Shown: positions 8,477-17,545, numbered from the stretch's first letter. The stretch: DNA of 64,000 nucleotides from Acidobacteriaceae bacterium (GCA_003139095.1 PLHW01000008.1:160638-224637); one strand, 5' to 3'. The notes: generated from the letters alone by a model not told the origin. Numbers and translations are program-made.

Positions 8477-9052
8477 GTGAAGATGCGGCTACGGAAACAA
8501 TTCGGAACGGTGGTACTCGCAGTGGCGACACTGGCGCTGGCCTCTCTGCTGGCGGGGTCGGCGAGCGCGCAAGTGCGGAACTCGGGCGCCAGCCCCATCG
8601 CGCTGAACGCGGTGCTGAGCCAATCGCTCTCGGTCAACCTGTCCGGCAATGCCGTCAATTTCAACCTGGTCGCGGGCAGTGCGAACAATCCTGGGAGCAC
8701 ATCGATAACCGCGACGACCTCCTGGACATTGAACCAGCTGGTTGCTGTGGTCAGCGTCTACGCGTTTTTCAGCAACTCGGCGGCCGCGCTGACCGATGGC
8801 GCCGGGGACAACATTCCATCCGCCGATTTTCAGATTTCCGACAATGGCGGAGCCTTTACTGCGTTGACCAGCACCACGCCATTTGGCGGCGCCAATGCCG
8901 GCATGACTTTGGGCCAGACACTGATACTACTGTTCAACGAAAAAGGCAGTCGCACCGACGTGATGAAATTCAACATTAACCTGAGCCCGCTGCCCAACCT
9001 GCCTTCCGGCGATTACACCGGAACGCTGACCATACAGGCCCAGGCAATTTAA
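8477..9052 (+). CDS. Secreted pilin-like subunit, paralogue 2
   Basis: A GTG at 8477 (or ATG at 8483) gives about 190 residues with a signal peptide ending AGSASAQ. It shares conserved blocks with its upstream neighbour along the full length (ALTDGAGDNIPS, FGGANAGM, SRTDVM, LPSGDYTGTLTIQAQA), so the pair arose by tandem duplication. There are no cysteines, so no disulphide as in classical type 1 pilins. It lies 81 bases after paralogue 1 and 15 bases before the chaperone-like gene, so the genes are probably co-transcribed. Confidence 0.72.
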   Translation: MKMRLRKQFGTVVLAVATLALASLLAGSASAQVRNSGASPIALNAVLSQSLSVNLSGNAVNFNLVAGSANNPGSTSITATTSWTLNQLVAVVSVYAFFSNSAAALTDGAGDNIPSADFQISDNGGAFTALTSTTPFGGANAGMTLGQTLILLFNEKGSRTDVMKFNINLSPLPNLPSGDYTGTLTIQAQAI

Positions 9053-9067
9053 GCGCAGGGTAGGAAT

Positions 9068-9838
9068 ATGAAACGAGATTCTTTCCGGGCCGCGTGCCGG
9101 CTTCTGTGCGGCGCGCTCTGTGTATTTCCTTTTCTGTTGAACGCCGCCAGCCAGGCGCAGACCGTGCGCCCGGTGATCAACGAAATGGGCAACCCGTCCA
9201 AGGGCCGCGTCGACTATGTCAATGACAGCCTGACGCCACTGAACGTGGTGCTGGAAGCCAAGAGCTTCACGGTCTCCGAAACCGGCGAGATTTCTTACCG
9301 CCCGCTCGACCCGAACATTCATTTAAAGCTCTCGACCACGAGTTTTCGCATCCAGCCGCAGCAGACTTACTACGTTTTTTACGAGGCGAGTTCGCCCCAA
9401 AGCCCTTCGTGGTTCGTGATCTACGCGTCGTTTTCCGGCTTCCCCTTCCGTACCGCGCAGGGAATGAACGTGCGCCTGCAATTGCCGCACACGGTCTACC
9501 TGCTGCCCAAGCATTCGGTGGAGAAGAACGAGGTCCAGATCGATCGCGCCGAGTTGAGCCGCTCCGACAATAAGGTTCGGCTGGAGGTGGAGAACACCGG
9601 CGACAACTTTGGACGCGTGCTGGAAACGCAGTTGCTGTATTCGAAAAAGAAGCAGGAAGCGCCGGGCTTTCCGGTCTTCCCGCACAGCAAGCGCATCGTC
9701 GAGATTCCGCTGGAGGACAAGACGGAGGGGGAAAACGTGCCGGTGGACTTTGTCCTCCAATTCCAGAATTTCAAGGTGGAAGGAAAGCTGCAAGCCACTC
9801 AATCCCTCGCCTCTGCCCATGCGTCTCCGAGTCCATAG
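9068..9838 (+). CDS. PapD-like periplasmic chaperone (putative)
   Basis: A 256-residue secreted protein (signal about 1-31, ending ASQAQ). The first half looks like the G1-strand immunoglobulin domain of pilus chaperones: GRVDYVNDSLTPLNVVLEAK early, then TTSFRIQPQQTYYVFYEASS before a second beta-rich domain beginning near NEVQIDRAELSRS. The 'f.i.P.q...vr' strand motif that binds subunits appears as FRIQPQQTYYVF. It would fold pilin-like subunits in the periplasm. The gene overlaps the next one by 20 bases, so translation is likely coupled. Family identity is moderate; an unrelated Ig-like secreted protein is possible. Confidence 0.68.
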   Translation: MKRDSFRAACRLLCGALCVFPFLLNAASQAQTVRPVINEMGNPSKGRVDYVNDSLTPLNVVLEAKSFTVSETGEISYRPLDPNIHLKLSTTSFRIQPQQTYYVFYEASSPQSPSWFVIYASFSGFPFRTAQGMNVRLQLPHTVYLLPKHSVEKNEVQIDRAELSRSDNKVRLEVENTGDNFGRVLETQLLYSKKKQEAPGFPVFPHSKRIVEIPLEDKTEGENVPVDFVLQFQNFKVEGKLQATQSLASAHASPSP

Positions 9839-11480
9839 CGCGCTGATCATGCTCGTGGCGCTGGTAGCCGGGAGCGCGGCGGCGCAAGTCTTCAAGGTGC
9901 AGGGCGGCGCTTCCACGCTGCTCAGCGCCGAGGGCGGTTCGGTCGAATTCAACGGTCCCAACTACACCGGCAACATCGGCGCGGGCTTCTTTGACGGGCA
10001 CTTCGAATATGGAGCCGAGGCCCGTGGCAAGTACCATGGCTATACGGTGCTGGCCGGAGACGAGTCTATCCCGTTCGTTCTTCCCACTGACGTTTTCGAT
10101 AGCAGTCACTATTTTTCCGCGCGCGGCATTGGCGCGATGCAGAAAGATGCGGACCACGCGATTTACGCCTTTGCCGGCGCGACCTCAACCTGGCTGGGCA
10201 CGGGATTATTCAGCGCCGCGACCAGCAACAATCCGGTCGGCATCTTCTTCTACGAACGCAAGCTGACGGACCGACTGCGCTTCTTCTCCCGCGATATCGT
10301 CTCCAATCGACAGACCGCCTTGCAGGGCCTGGAGTGGAAGCAGAACAAATGGCTCAAAGCGTCGCTTACGAGTGGAATCGGCTCGAACCAGAGGTACTTT
10401 GCCTCGGCGGTTGACGCCGAGACGCAGAAGTTCGCCTTCAAAGCCAGCTATGTGCTCATGGGAGACACGTTCCAGCGCGTCACTGTGCTCAGCCCGCTCA
10501 GTTCCGAGGTCGACAAAGGCAATGTGCAACTGCTGTACAAGGTGAACCAGTTCGTCACGCTGATGACCGGACACCAGAACATTCTTGAGCCGATTGCGCT
10601 GGGAGCGGCGATGCAGCAAGCAACCGTCAACCAGATGTCGGCTGATGTTCACATCGAGCGCTTTTACTTCGGCACTGGACTGTTTAGCTCGACCACTGCG
10701 GGCTATAGCACGCAGGGGACAAACTTTTATGGGGGACGCAGATTCGGCCGGCGACTTGAGGCGAATGCGAATTACTTTAAGAGTACGACGCGCGTTCCGG
10801 AGATAGAGAGTTCGGTTGCGCCGCAGTCGTCGGTCATTATTTCGGGCACGGTGCGCGAAAATTTCTCTTCGCGGTTCAGCCTGCTGCAGCTGATTTCGCG
10901 AACCAGCGGCGAGACGACTTACGCGTTCGGCGGCGACTACACGAGCAATCGGCTGATGCTGCGCGTGGATTACCAGAACGTTTACCTGCCGTTTCGTCCG
11001 ACGAAGCCGTTCGAGCAGGCGATGGCGGTGAACGGGTCGTTTCGCGTTAGCGGGCCGTGGCAGGTGACGGTTGCGTCGAACGTGGCTCCTGATGGGCATA
11101 TCCGCTATGCGTTTGGCGTGAGCACGTATCTTTACCGCATCAATGGAATGATCTCGAACGCATCGGCCGAGACGTTTTCCATCGCCAAGTATGTGGTGCA
11201 GGGCGTGGTGAAAGATGACCACGGCGAGCCTGTGGAGGGAGCGGCGCTGCACATCGGCAAGCAAGTCGCATACACAGACAGCGCGGGGCGATTCATGGTG
11301 CGCTTCTCGAAGCGGACGTTTTTCCCGCTGAGCGTTGTGCCGGAAGAATTCATCAACAACGGAGTGTTCGAGGTTGTGTCTGCGCCTCCACAGGTGAAAG
11401 CCGAGTCAGAAGAGATGGCGAGCGACTTTCAGGTTGTGGTGAGGCTTGTGCCGAGACACGCGGCAACGCAGCGGCAGTAG
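9819..11480 (+). CDS. Outer-membrane beta-barrel protein with C-terminal carboxypeptidase-regulatory-like domain
   Basis: The ATG at 9819 gives 553 residues starting with a signal peptide (MRLRVHSALIMLVALVAGSA, cleavage near AAAQ). Upstream starts in this frame would run deep into the chaperone gene. Residues about 30-440 have the aromatic, alternating strand pattern of a beta-barrel, and about 450-530 form a Greek-key domain (YVVQGVVKDDHGEPVEGA, then AYTDSAGRFMVRF). Position after a chaperone and two subunits suggests an outer-membrane assembly platform. It is far shorter than classical ushers (usually over 800 residues), and I see no typical usher plug or N-terminal domain. It could also be a porin or an anchor for the fibre. 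Confidence 0.66.
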   Translation: MRLRVHSALIMLVALVAGSAAAQVFKVQGGASTLLSAEGGSVEFNGPNYTGNIGAGFFDGHFEYGAEARGKYHGYTVLAGDESIPFVLPTDVFDSSHYFSARGIGAMQKDADHAIYAFAGATSTWLGTGLFSAATSNNPVGIFFYERKLTDRLRFFSRDIVSNRQTALQGLEWKQNKWLKASLTSGIGSNQRYFASAVDAETQKFAFKASYVLMGDTFQRVTVLSPLSSEVDKGNVQLLYKVNQFVTLMTGHQNILEPIALGAAMQQATVNQMSADVHIERFYFGTGLFSSTTAGYSTQGTNFYGGRRFGRRLEANANYFKSTTRVPEIESSVAPQSSVIISGTVRENFSSRFSLLQLISRTSGETTYAFGGDYTSNRLMLRVDYQNVYLPFRPTKPFEQAMAVNGSFRVSGPWQVTVASNVAPDGHIRYAFGVSTYLYRINGMISNASAETFSIAKYVVQGVVKDDHGEPVEGAALHIGKQVAYTDSAGRFMVRFSKRTFFPLSVVPEEFINNGVFEVVSAPPQVKAESEEMASDFQVVVRLVPRHAATQRQ

Positions 11481-12384
11481 GTCGAGGTCAGAAGTGAGTC
11501 GTTTCCTTAAGCTGTTTACTATTCGGTAATATATTTCCCTTCAAGCGATCATTGAAAACAAAGGGCTTAGGTAGGTCATTTCCGCTAGACCGTTGAAGAA
11601 TAATGACTTAGGTGCAAAATATTTAATATATTGGACTTAAGTCTGAATGCGGCCGTCCGCGTGCTGGCCTGCCCCGGAGGAGATTGATGTTTGCCGAGGG
11701 TCCCCCCACCCCCTACCCCCCTCCCCCCCTACCTACACCGGTCTATTGGAATCATAGATTTAGGGGGAATTTCCTTCAAAGCAATCAGCGCAAAAGAGTT
11801 ATAGGCAAAATATTGATTGCATGACACTTAGCACGCCAAAATGCCCTAGTTCGCGCAATTCCTCCGTTGCGAATGGTCCGGGTGAACTGGGTACCCCCCC
11901 TCCCCTGGTCTAATGAAGTCAAAGACTTAGAGGTGCGGGGCGCCAGGTCTTTGAGAAATAAGGACTTAGAGCTGAAGTCTTTATAAACCAACGACTTACC
12001 GTCAACTCCAAGAAATCGGAGAAGCGACTCACGAGTTGTCAAACCCACGTCCTCCAAGGCTCACGTTAGGCCATAAAAAATGTCAGAGACCGTTTCCAAC
12101 CCTCGCCTCCTGGGAGGCATTTTCGAAGCAAGACCGAGTGGAACTAGGAGCAGCTTCCGTGCCCCTGTATCTATGTTGAACGTTTGGAGCACTAAGTCAA
12201 GGATTTTTCGGGGTGGCTGCGGGCTAGGATGTTGAGCAGGCAAAAGTGGCGTGGAGGCGACAATATTGGCCGGGCGGGCCGTCTGCCTGCCGTCCGACGA
12301 TGAGCGGTTCGGTCGGGGTCGGTTGGATACAATCTCTGATGAGTGAAAATCCGCGACGTCATTCCTGAAGCAGGCAGGGCTGAA
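11481..12384. other. Gene-poor region with repeated GACTTA words and C-rich tracts
   Basis: About 900 bases with no convincing gene. The word GACTTA recurs (for example AATGACTTAGG, TTGGACTTAAG, AAAGACTTAGAGG, AAGGACTTAGAGC, AACGACTTACC), together with its partner AAGTC or GGTCTTTGAG. Cytosine-rich tracts occur near 11702-11732 and 11895-11908. Base composition is more AT-rich than the neighbours. An open frame of 90 codons on the minus strand (11785-12057) merely reads the repeat words and has no family resemblance. This may be a decayed element or a repeat-bearing intergenic spacer. Confidence 0.5.
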
Positions 12385-12591
12385 ATGAAATACCTGATCG
12401 TTTACGAAAAATCTCCAACGGGCTGGGGCGCGTATGCCCCCGATCTGCCTGGGTTGGGCGTCGCCGGAAAAACGATTGAAGAAGTGAAGACTCTGATCCG
12501 CGAGGCGATTGAATTCCATCTCGAAGGCACGCGCCAGCATGGAGACGCCATCCCCACGGCGAGCGCTACTACCGAATTCATAAGCGTTTAG
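12385..12591 (+). CDS. Orphan HicB-like antitoxin domain protein
   Basis: The ATG at 12385 gives 68 residues. The HicB partial RNase-H fold is evident: YLIVYEKSPTGWGAYAPDLP at the start, then GKTIEEVKTLIREAIEFHLE. HicB-family proteins bind and neutralise HicA toxins. No DNA-binding tail is present and no HicA lies next to it, so this looks like an orphan or a stand-alone member of the UPF0150 group. It is separated from the second HicB by a repeat element. Confidence 0.8.
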   Translation: MKYLIVYEKSPTGWGAYAPDLPGLGVAGKTIEEVKTLIREAIEFHLEGTRQHGDAIPTASATTEFISV

Positions 12592-12599
12592 GGAACCAA

Positions 12600-12690
12600 A
12601 TGCCTGGGGCCCTCAGGGGCTAAAGCCCGCACTTTTATTGGCCCTGAGCGGCCCGGCTGAAGCCGGGCCCTACCCAAGACCGTTTATGAG
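12600..12690. repeat. REP-like palindromic element (GGGCTAAAGCCC / GGCTGAAGCCGGGCCCTACCC type)
   Basis: The sequence carries CAGGGGCTAAAGCCCGCAC, then GGCCCTGAGCGGCCCGGCT and AAGCCGGGCCCTACCC, followed by GTTTATGAGACC. The inverted GGGCTAAAGCCC and CGGCTGAAGCCG words can each fold. This layout is common between acidobacterial genes. The tail 'GTTTATGA.AC' also appears in the element at 36205-36270. Confidence 0.6.
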
Positions 12691-12741
12691 ACCAGTACTA
12701 GAATCGCCTGCGTTTTGACTCGCGGGAGGCGCGACACTACA

Positions 12742-12993
12742 ATGCCGTTAGTCATGCCGAAAGCGCGCTATCACTACAACATCATGCTGCGACCGGAACC
12801 CGAGGGTGGGTATACCGCCCTTGTGCCGGCTCTGCCCGGTTGCGTCACCTATGGACGCACGCTCGATGAAGCGCAGGCCCTGGCCAAGGACGCGATTTCC
12901 GGCTACATCGCGAGCCTGCGTAAGCACGGCGACCCGGTGCCGAGCGACGATAACACGCTGCTCGCGTCCCTCGATCTCGAATACTCCCGATAA
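12742..12993 (+). CDS. hicB: HicB-like antitoxin
   Basis: The ATG at 12742 gives 83 residues; an upstream frame start at 12715 lacks a reason to be used. HicB features: YHYNIMLRPEPEGGYTALVP then LPGCVTYGRTLDEAQALAKD and AISGYIASLRKHGDPVPSDD. It would neutralise the HicA toxin encoded 122 bases downstream, whose frame is broken. The order hicB then hicA is the reverse of the common hicAB order. Confidence 0.86.
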   Translation: MPLVMPKARYHYNIMLRPEPEGGYTALVPALPGCVTYGRTLDEAQALAKDAISGYIASLRKHGDPVPSDDNTLLASLDLEYSR

Positions 12994-13115
12994 GAGCCCG
13001 GCACGGGCGACGAATTTTTCGTGCTCTCAGATGATAATGTGCAGTGGTTTTCCGACTCGACGAACTGGACCTTTTCTGTCGGTTTCGAATTTTTTTTTAT
13101 GCTACGATGCGCCCG

Positions 13116-13351
13116 ATGACAAAGCTGCCCTCGATTAAGCCACGGCAAGTGATGAGGTTTCTGGAGCGGAACGGCTTCACCCTGGATCACACTTCAGGCA
13201 GTCATTTCATTTTCTATCACCCCATTTTGCGCCGAAGGGCTGTTTTGTGCCCAGTCACAACCGCGACTTGCCAAAGGGGACTCTAATGTCGCTGCTCCGT
13301 GAGGCCGGATTCACTCGCGAGGAATTAGTCAGCTTTCTGGCGGGCAGATGA
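13116..13351 (+). pseudogene. hicA: HicA-family mRNA interferase toxin, frameshifted
   Basis: From ATG 13116 the frame reads TKLPSIKPRQVMRFLERNGF then the HicA core GSHFIFYHP with its catalytic histidine. The frame then goes wrong after RRAV at a run of four T (13243-13246) and stops at 13286. The +1-adjusted frame continues as VPSHNRDLPKGTLMSLLREA, GFTREELVSFL and a stop at 13349-13351, exactly the HicA C-terminus. Adding one T would restore a full-length toxin of about 78 residues. It is therefore a recent pseudogene, a sequencing error in a homopolymer, or (less likely) a programmed shift. Confidence 0.85.
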
Positions 13352-13408
13352 GATCGGAACATCTCCAAATCGGTGCGCTTGACGGGTGGTGAGGTTTAGA
13401 ATCTGTCC

Positions 13409-14587
13409 ATGCGGGAAATTATTATTGCTGCTTCGGTTAGGACTCCGGTTGGGCGGGCTTTTAAGGGGACGTTGCGGGCTACGCGTCCGGATGAGATGGC
13501 GGCCATCGCCATTAAGGCCGCGCTGGAGCGCGTGCCGCAACTTGATCCCAAGGAAATTGAAGACGTGATTCTTGGCTGCGCCATGCCGGAGGCGGAGCAG
13601 GGGATGAATGTGGCGCGCATCGCGTCTCTGCGGGCGGGGTTGCCGGTGGATGTTTCGGCGGTGACGATCAATCGATTTTGCTCGTCGGGATTGCAGGCGA
13701 TTGCCATGGCGGCCGAGCGCATTATGAGCGGCGGCGCGGAGGTGATGGTGGCGGGCGGAACGGAATCGATGTCGATGATACCGATGGGCGGGAATAAGAT
13801 CTCGCCGAACCCGTGGCTGGTGGAAAATTATCCGGATTCGTATTTGTCGATGGGGCTGACGGCGGAGCGCGTGGCGTCGAGGTTTGGAATCACGCGGGCG
13901 GAGTGCGACGAGTTTTCGCTGCGGAGCCATCAGAAGGCGCTGGCGGCGCTAGCGGCAGGGAAATTTGAAGAAGAGACGGTGCCGGTGCCGGTGAGCTTTA
14001 CGACTCCGAATGGGGCGAAGCCGAAGCGGCAGGAGATTGTGTTCAAGGCCGATGAAGGGCCGCGGGCGGACACATCGCTGGAAGCGCTGGGGGCGCTGAA
14101 GGCGGCGTTTCACGTGAAGGGAGTGACGACGGCGGGGAATTCTTCGCAGATGTCGGACGGGGCGGCGGCGGCGGTGGTGATGTCGGCGGAGCGGGCGAAG
14201 GCGCTGGGGATTACGCCGCTGGCGCGGTATGTGTCGTTTGCGACGGCGGGATACAAGCCGGAAGAGATGGGACTGGGGCCGGTGTTTGCGATTCCGAAAG
14301 CGCTGAAGCTGGCGGGATTGAAGCTGGCGGATATTGACGTGATTGAACTGAACGAGGCGTTTGCGGCGCAGTCACTGGCGGTGATTAAAGAAGGCGGACT
14401 GGATGCGGAACGGGTGAACCCGAATGGCGGGGCGATTGCGCTGGGGCATCCACTGGGCTGCACGGGGGCGAAGCTGACGGCGACGGTGATTCGCGAATTG
14501 AAACGGCGGAAGGCGCGGTATGGGATGGTGACGATGTGCGTTGGCGGAGGGATGGGCGCGGCGGGGATATTTGAGAATTTGAACTAG
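13409..14587 (+). CDS. fadA: Acetyl-CoA acyltransferase (thiolase)
   Basis: A 392-residue thiolase of normal length. The acylated nucleophile Cys lies in [14 protein letters not shown] (about 88-101). The C-terminal motifs [23 protein letters not shown] and [13 protein letters not shown] supply the catalytic His and second Cys. It cleaves 3-ketoacyl-CoA to acetyl-CoA in beta-oxidation, or runs in reverse for condensation. The acyl-CoA dehydrogenase at 15685 on the same strand fits beta-oxidation. The symbol reflects function class; acetyl-CoA acetyltransferase (atoB/phaA-like) is an equal possibility. Confidence 0.93.
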   Translation: MREIIIAASVRTPVGRAFKGTLRATRPDEMAAIAIKAALERVPQLDPKEIEDVILGCAMPEAEQGMNVARIASLRAGLPVDVSAVTINRFCSSGLQAIAMAAERIMSGGAEVMVAGGTESMSMIPMGGNKISPNPWLVENYPDSYLSMGLTAERVASRFGITRAECDEFSLRSHQKALAALAAGKFEEETVPVPVSFTTPNGAKPKRQEIVFKADEGPRADTSLEALGALKAAFHVKGVTTAGNSSQMSDGAAAAVVMSAERAKALGITPLARYVSFATAGYKPEEMGLGPVFAIPKALKLAGLKLADIDVIELNEAFAAQSLAVIKEGGLDAERVNPNGGAIALGHPLGCTGAKLTATVIRELKRRKARYGMVTMCVGGGMGAAGIFENLN

Positions 14588-14599
14588 CCGCAAAAACCT

Positions 14600-14700
14600 T
14601 AAAACCTTTAACCACGGGGTACACGGGGGCGCGCGGGAGACTTCCACATCTTTATTTTTGTGGCAGCACGCGTTGCTCAACATTTTTGTGGCACCCGACG
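14600..14700. repeat. Interspersed repeat copy plus short direct repeat
   Basis: After the thiolase stop, AACCTTTAACCACGGGGTA resembles the family also seen near 1787-1885, 24067, 48283 and 56515. It is followed by a short direct repeat: TTTTTGTGGCA occurs twice about 39 bases apart (near 14655 and 14694), each followed by a similar GC-rich word ending GCTCAAC. No gene is present between 14588 and 14859. Confidence 0.45.
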
Positions 14701-14859
14701 CGCTGCTCAACTCCGATGCTTTACGCAATCTTTACGCAATCGCTATGTTCTTTTACAAGGTTGTGAGTTAACCTGAGCTTGTCAGCGAGCGCCGAGTAAG
14801 CGGAAAGCCAAGCGCAGCAAGGATTGTGCCCGGCTGCTCAGCCGGTTTGGAGGTGCTTT

Positions 14860-15549
14860 ATGCGGCTCTCCTCGGTGGTGTTCGTAGGGATTCTTCTTTT
14901 CATTCTCATTTCACTTCTACTCATTTCACCTCCGGTGGTCGCGCAGCATTCGTCGGGCGGCGGCGGTTCGGCGGGCGGGGGCGGATCGTTTCACGGCGGT
15001 TCATCTGGATTTTCGAGTGCTCCATCGTCGAGCGCTGGGTCGTCAGCCAGCAGTTCGCATGGATCGAGTAATGCGTCGGGTGCGGGCCGGGGAACGGGCA
15101 GTGCGGGATCGGCGGCGGGCGTAAAAGGCGGAGCGCGAACGGCGGCGCCAGCGCGGACGGACGCGACGAAAACCGACGCGAGCGGCAAACCGAAGAAGGG
15201 CGTGTTCTCGTTTTTGCGGCACCGGAAACCGGCTCCCGCGCGACTGGTGTGGAACCAGCCGCCGGCGCGCTGCAAGAAAGGACAGAATTGCACGCAATGC
15301 CGGCAAGGCCAGGTGTGGAACGGCTTTTCATGCGGAGTGCAAGCCGATCAGAATTTGCTGTTTGGTTGCGGAGACCTGGCGCGGCGGCTGGCTGAGGAGC
15401 GGGAGCACATGCAAGGTCAGTCGGATCCGACGGAGAGTTTGCGTTACCAATTTCTGCTGAATCAATATCAGCAGTGCCTGCGGCACTTCCAGGGGCAGCC
15501 GTTTTCGGCGTTCGCGTTCAGCGGTGCGGGCCTGCAAGATCTTTTCTAG
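14860..15549 (+). CDS. Secreted Ser/Gly-rich low-complexity protein with Cys-rich C-terminus
   Basis: The ATG at 14860 has a ribosome site (TTTGGAGGTG) and gives 229 residues. A hydrophobic signal/anchor occupies about 4-26 (VVFVGILLFILISLLL). Residues about 30-100 are Ser, Gly and Ala, with SGGGGSAGGGGSFHGGSSG. A basic patch follows, then a short domain with CKKGQNCTQCRQGQVWNGFSC (about 143-163) and a later Cys pair (FGCGDLARR, QQCLRHF). The Cys spacing suggests a small disulphide- or metal-bound module. No known family is recognised; a surface or spacer-type protein is plausible. Confidence 0.75.
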   Translation: MRLSSVVFVGILLFILISLLLISPPVVAQHSSGGGGSAGGGGSFHGGSSGFSSAPSSSAGSSASSSHGSSNASGAGRGTGSAGSAAGVKGGARTAAPARTDATKTDASGKPKKGVFSFLRHRKPAPARLVWNQPPARCKKGQNCTQCRQGQVWNGFSCGVQADQNLLFGCGDLARRLAEEREHMQGQSDPTESLRYQFLLNQYQQCLRHFQGQPFSAFAFSGAGLQDLF

Positions 15550-15684
15550 CGATATTCACGCGCCCTGGCTCAAGGGGTAGAATTAGCTCGTCGCGTATTC
15601 GCGTCTTGTATTCGTTTTTTCGCGTTTGTTTAAACAATCTTCATCAATTTTCCGTTGCGACAGCAACCTTGATTTGAGGTCAAA

Positions 15685-17484
15685 ATGGCCACTATTACGG
15701 CACTTCCTAAAACAAAGATTCCTGGCGGCGGGTTTCTGCTGGAAGAGCGGGCGACCGCCGATGTGTTCACTCCCGAAGACTTCAGCGATCAGCACCGGAT
15801 GATCGCACAAACCACGGACGAATTTGCGACGAATGAAATTCTGCCGAACGCGGAGAAGATCGAGCATAAGGACTACTCGATTTCGCGCGACCTGATAAAG
15901 AAAGCGGGCGAGTTGGGCCTGTGCGGCGTGGAAATTCCCGAGGCGTACGGCGGGCTGGAGATGGATAAGGTTACGGCCGCGATCATCGCAGACAAGATTG
16001 CGAAGTATGCGGGATTTGCGACCACATGGGGCGCGCACAGCGGGATTGGGCTGCTGCCGCTGGTGTATTTCGGAACCGAGGCGCAGAAGCAGAAATACCT
16101 TCCGCGACTGGCGGCGGGAGAGATTGTGGGCGCGTATGCGTTGTCGGAAGCGTCTTCGGGCTCGGATGCGTTGAACTGCCGGGCGCGGGCCGAGCTTTCG
16201 GCGGACGGCAAGCACTACATTTTGAACGGCGAGAAGATGTGGATCACGAACGCCGCGTTTGCCGATCTGTTTACGGTGTTTGCGAAGATTGACGGCGATA
16301 AATTTTCGGCGTTCCTGGTGGAGCGGACGTTCCCCGGATTTTCGACGGGGGCGGAAGAGCACAAGCTGGGCATTCGCGGATCGTCGACGTGCCCGGTCAT
16401 CCTGAACGACTGCGAGGTACCGGTGGAAAATCTGCTGGGCGAAGCGGGCAAGGGCGCGACGATCGCATTCAACATCCTGAATATTGGGCGCTTCAAACTG
16501 GGCGCGATGTGCCTGGGCGGGGGGCGGGTTTCGATCGAACATGCGGTGGGCTACGCCAAGGAGCGCAAGGCGTTTGGCAAGGTGATCGGCGATTTTGGCC
16601 TGGTGCGCGAGAAGATCGCGAACATGGCGACGCTGATTTATGTCGGCGAATCGATGGTGTACCGCACGGTGGGCATGATGGACGCGCTGCTCGGGGAGAT
16701 CGATAAGGCGAGTCCGGACGCGGCGAAGGAGATGCGCAAGGCGATTGAGGAATACGCGGTCGAGTGCTCGATCCTGAAGGTCTGGGGCTCGGAGATGATC
16801 GATTACGTGGTCGACGAGACGGTGCAGATCTATGGCGGGTACGGGTTTGTCGAGGAATATCCGGCCGAGCGCGGGTATCGCGATGCGCGCATCAATCGGA
16901 TTTTTGAGGGCACGAACGAAATCAACCGGCTGATCATTACGGGCTTTTTGCTGAAACGGTCGATGAGCGGGCAGTTGCCGCTGTTGCCGGCGATCAAGAA
17001 GCTGATGGATGAAGTGCTGAGCGGACCGTCGATGGGCGAAGAAATTGAAGGGCCGATGGCGGATGAGCGGAAGATGGTGGCGAACGCCAAGAAGCTGGGA
17101 CTGTTTGCCGCCGGAGCCGCGACGCAGAAGTACATGGCAACGATCCAGGACAAGCAGGAAGTGATGGGCGCGATTGCCGATATGGCGATTGAGATTTATG
17201 CCATGGAGTCGGCGGTGCTGCGCACGCAGAAACTGGTGGAGCAGAAGGGCGAAGCGGCGGCGGCGCTGCCGATTGCGATGACGCGCGTTTACATGACGCA
17301 GGCGCTGGAGAAGGTGGAATCGGCGGCGAAGAAAGTGACGGCCGACGTGGCCGAAGGCGACATGCTGCGCACGCAGATGGCGATCGTGCGGCGGCTGGCG
17401 AAGCACGAGCCGTTTAATTCGATTGCGCTGCGTCAGCAGATTGCGCAGAAGACGCTGGAGGCGGGAAAGTACGTGATGGCGTAG
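15685..17484 (+). CDS. Acyl-CoA dehydrogenase, long (VLCAD-like) form
   Basis: A 599-residue flavoprotein that oxidises acyl-CoA to 2-enoyl-CoA. The dehydrogenase core (about 30-420) has AYALSEASSGSDA, WITNAAFADLFTVFAK, and the family signature IYGGYGFVEEYPAERGYRDA; the catalytic Glu lies in RIFEGTNEINRLII. A helical C-terminal extension of about 170 residues makes it longer than short-chain members (about 380), as in very-long-chain enzymes. It probably acts with the upstream thiolase. Its ribosome site is weak (GATTTGAGGTCAAA before the ATG). Confidence 0.95.
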   Translation: MATITALPKTKIPGGGFLLEERATADVFTPEDFSDQHRMIAQTTDEFATNEILPNAEKIEHKDYSISRDLIKKAGELGLCGVEIPEAYGGLEMDKVTAAIIADKIAKYAGFATTWGAHSGIGLLPLVYFGTEAQKQKYLPRLAAGEIVGAYALSEASSGSDALNCRARAELSADGKHYILNGEKMWITNAAFADLFTVFAKIDGDKFSAFLVERTFPGFSTGAEEHKLGIRGSSTCPVILNDCEVPVENLLGEAGKGATIAFNILNIGRFKLGAMCLGGGRVSIEHAVGYAKERKAFGKVIGDFGLVREKIANMATLIYVGESMVYRTVGMMDALLGEIDKASPDAAKEMRKAIEEYAVECSILKVWGSEMIDYVVDETVQIYGGYGFVEEYPAERGYRDARINRIFEGTNEINRLIITGFLLKRSMSGQLPLLPAIKKLMDEVLSGPSMGEEIEGPMADERKMVANAKKLGLFAAGAATQKYMATIQDKQEVMGAIADMAIEIYAMESAVLRTQKLVEQKGEAAAALPIAMTRVYMTQALEKVESAAKKVTADVAEGDMLRTQMAIVRRLAKHEPFNSIALRQQIAQKTLEAGKYVMA

Positions 17485-17509
17485 CGCGGTGCGGGCAGCG
17501 TGATTCAGA

Positions 17510-17545
17510 GCGGCGACGCGTATGCGTATTGCAACGCGTCGCCGC
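17510..17545. terminator. Perfect 12-bp inverted repeat between convergent genes
   Basis: GCGGCGACGCGT pairs perfectly with ACGCGTCGCCGC around a 12-base loop. It lies between the stops of the acyl-CoA dehydrogenase and the DinB-like gene, so it likely ends transcription from both sides. Neither side has a strong T run, so it is a hairpin barrier more than a textbook intrinsic terminator. Confidence 0.6.

Noticed and set aside
11785-12057. A 90-codon minus-strand frame in the gene-poor region
   Set aside because: It reads the GACTTA-type repeat words, has no ribosome site and no family match.
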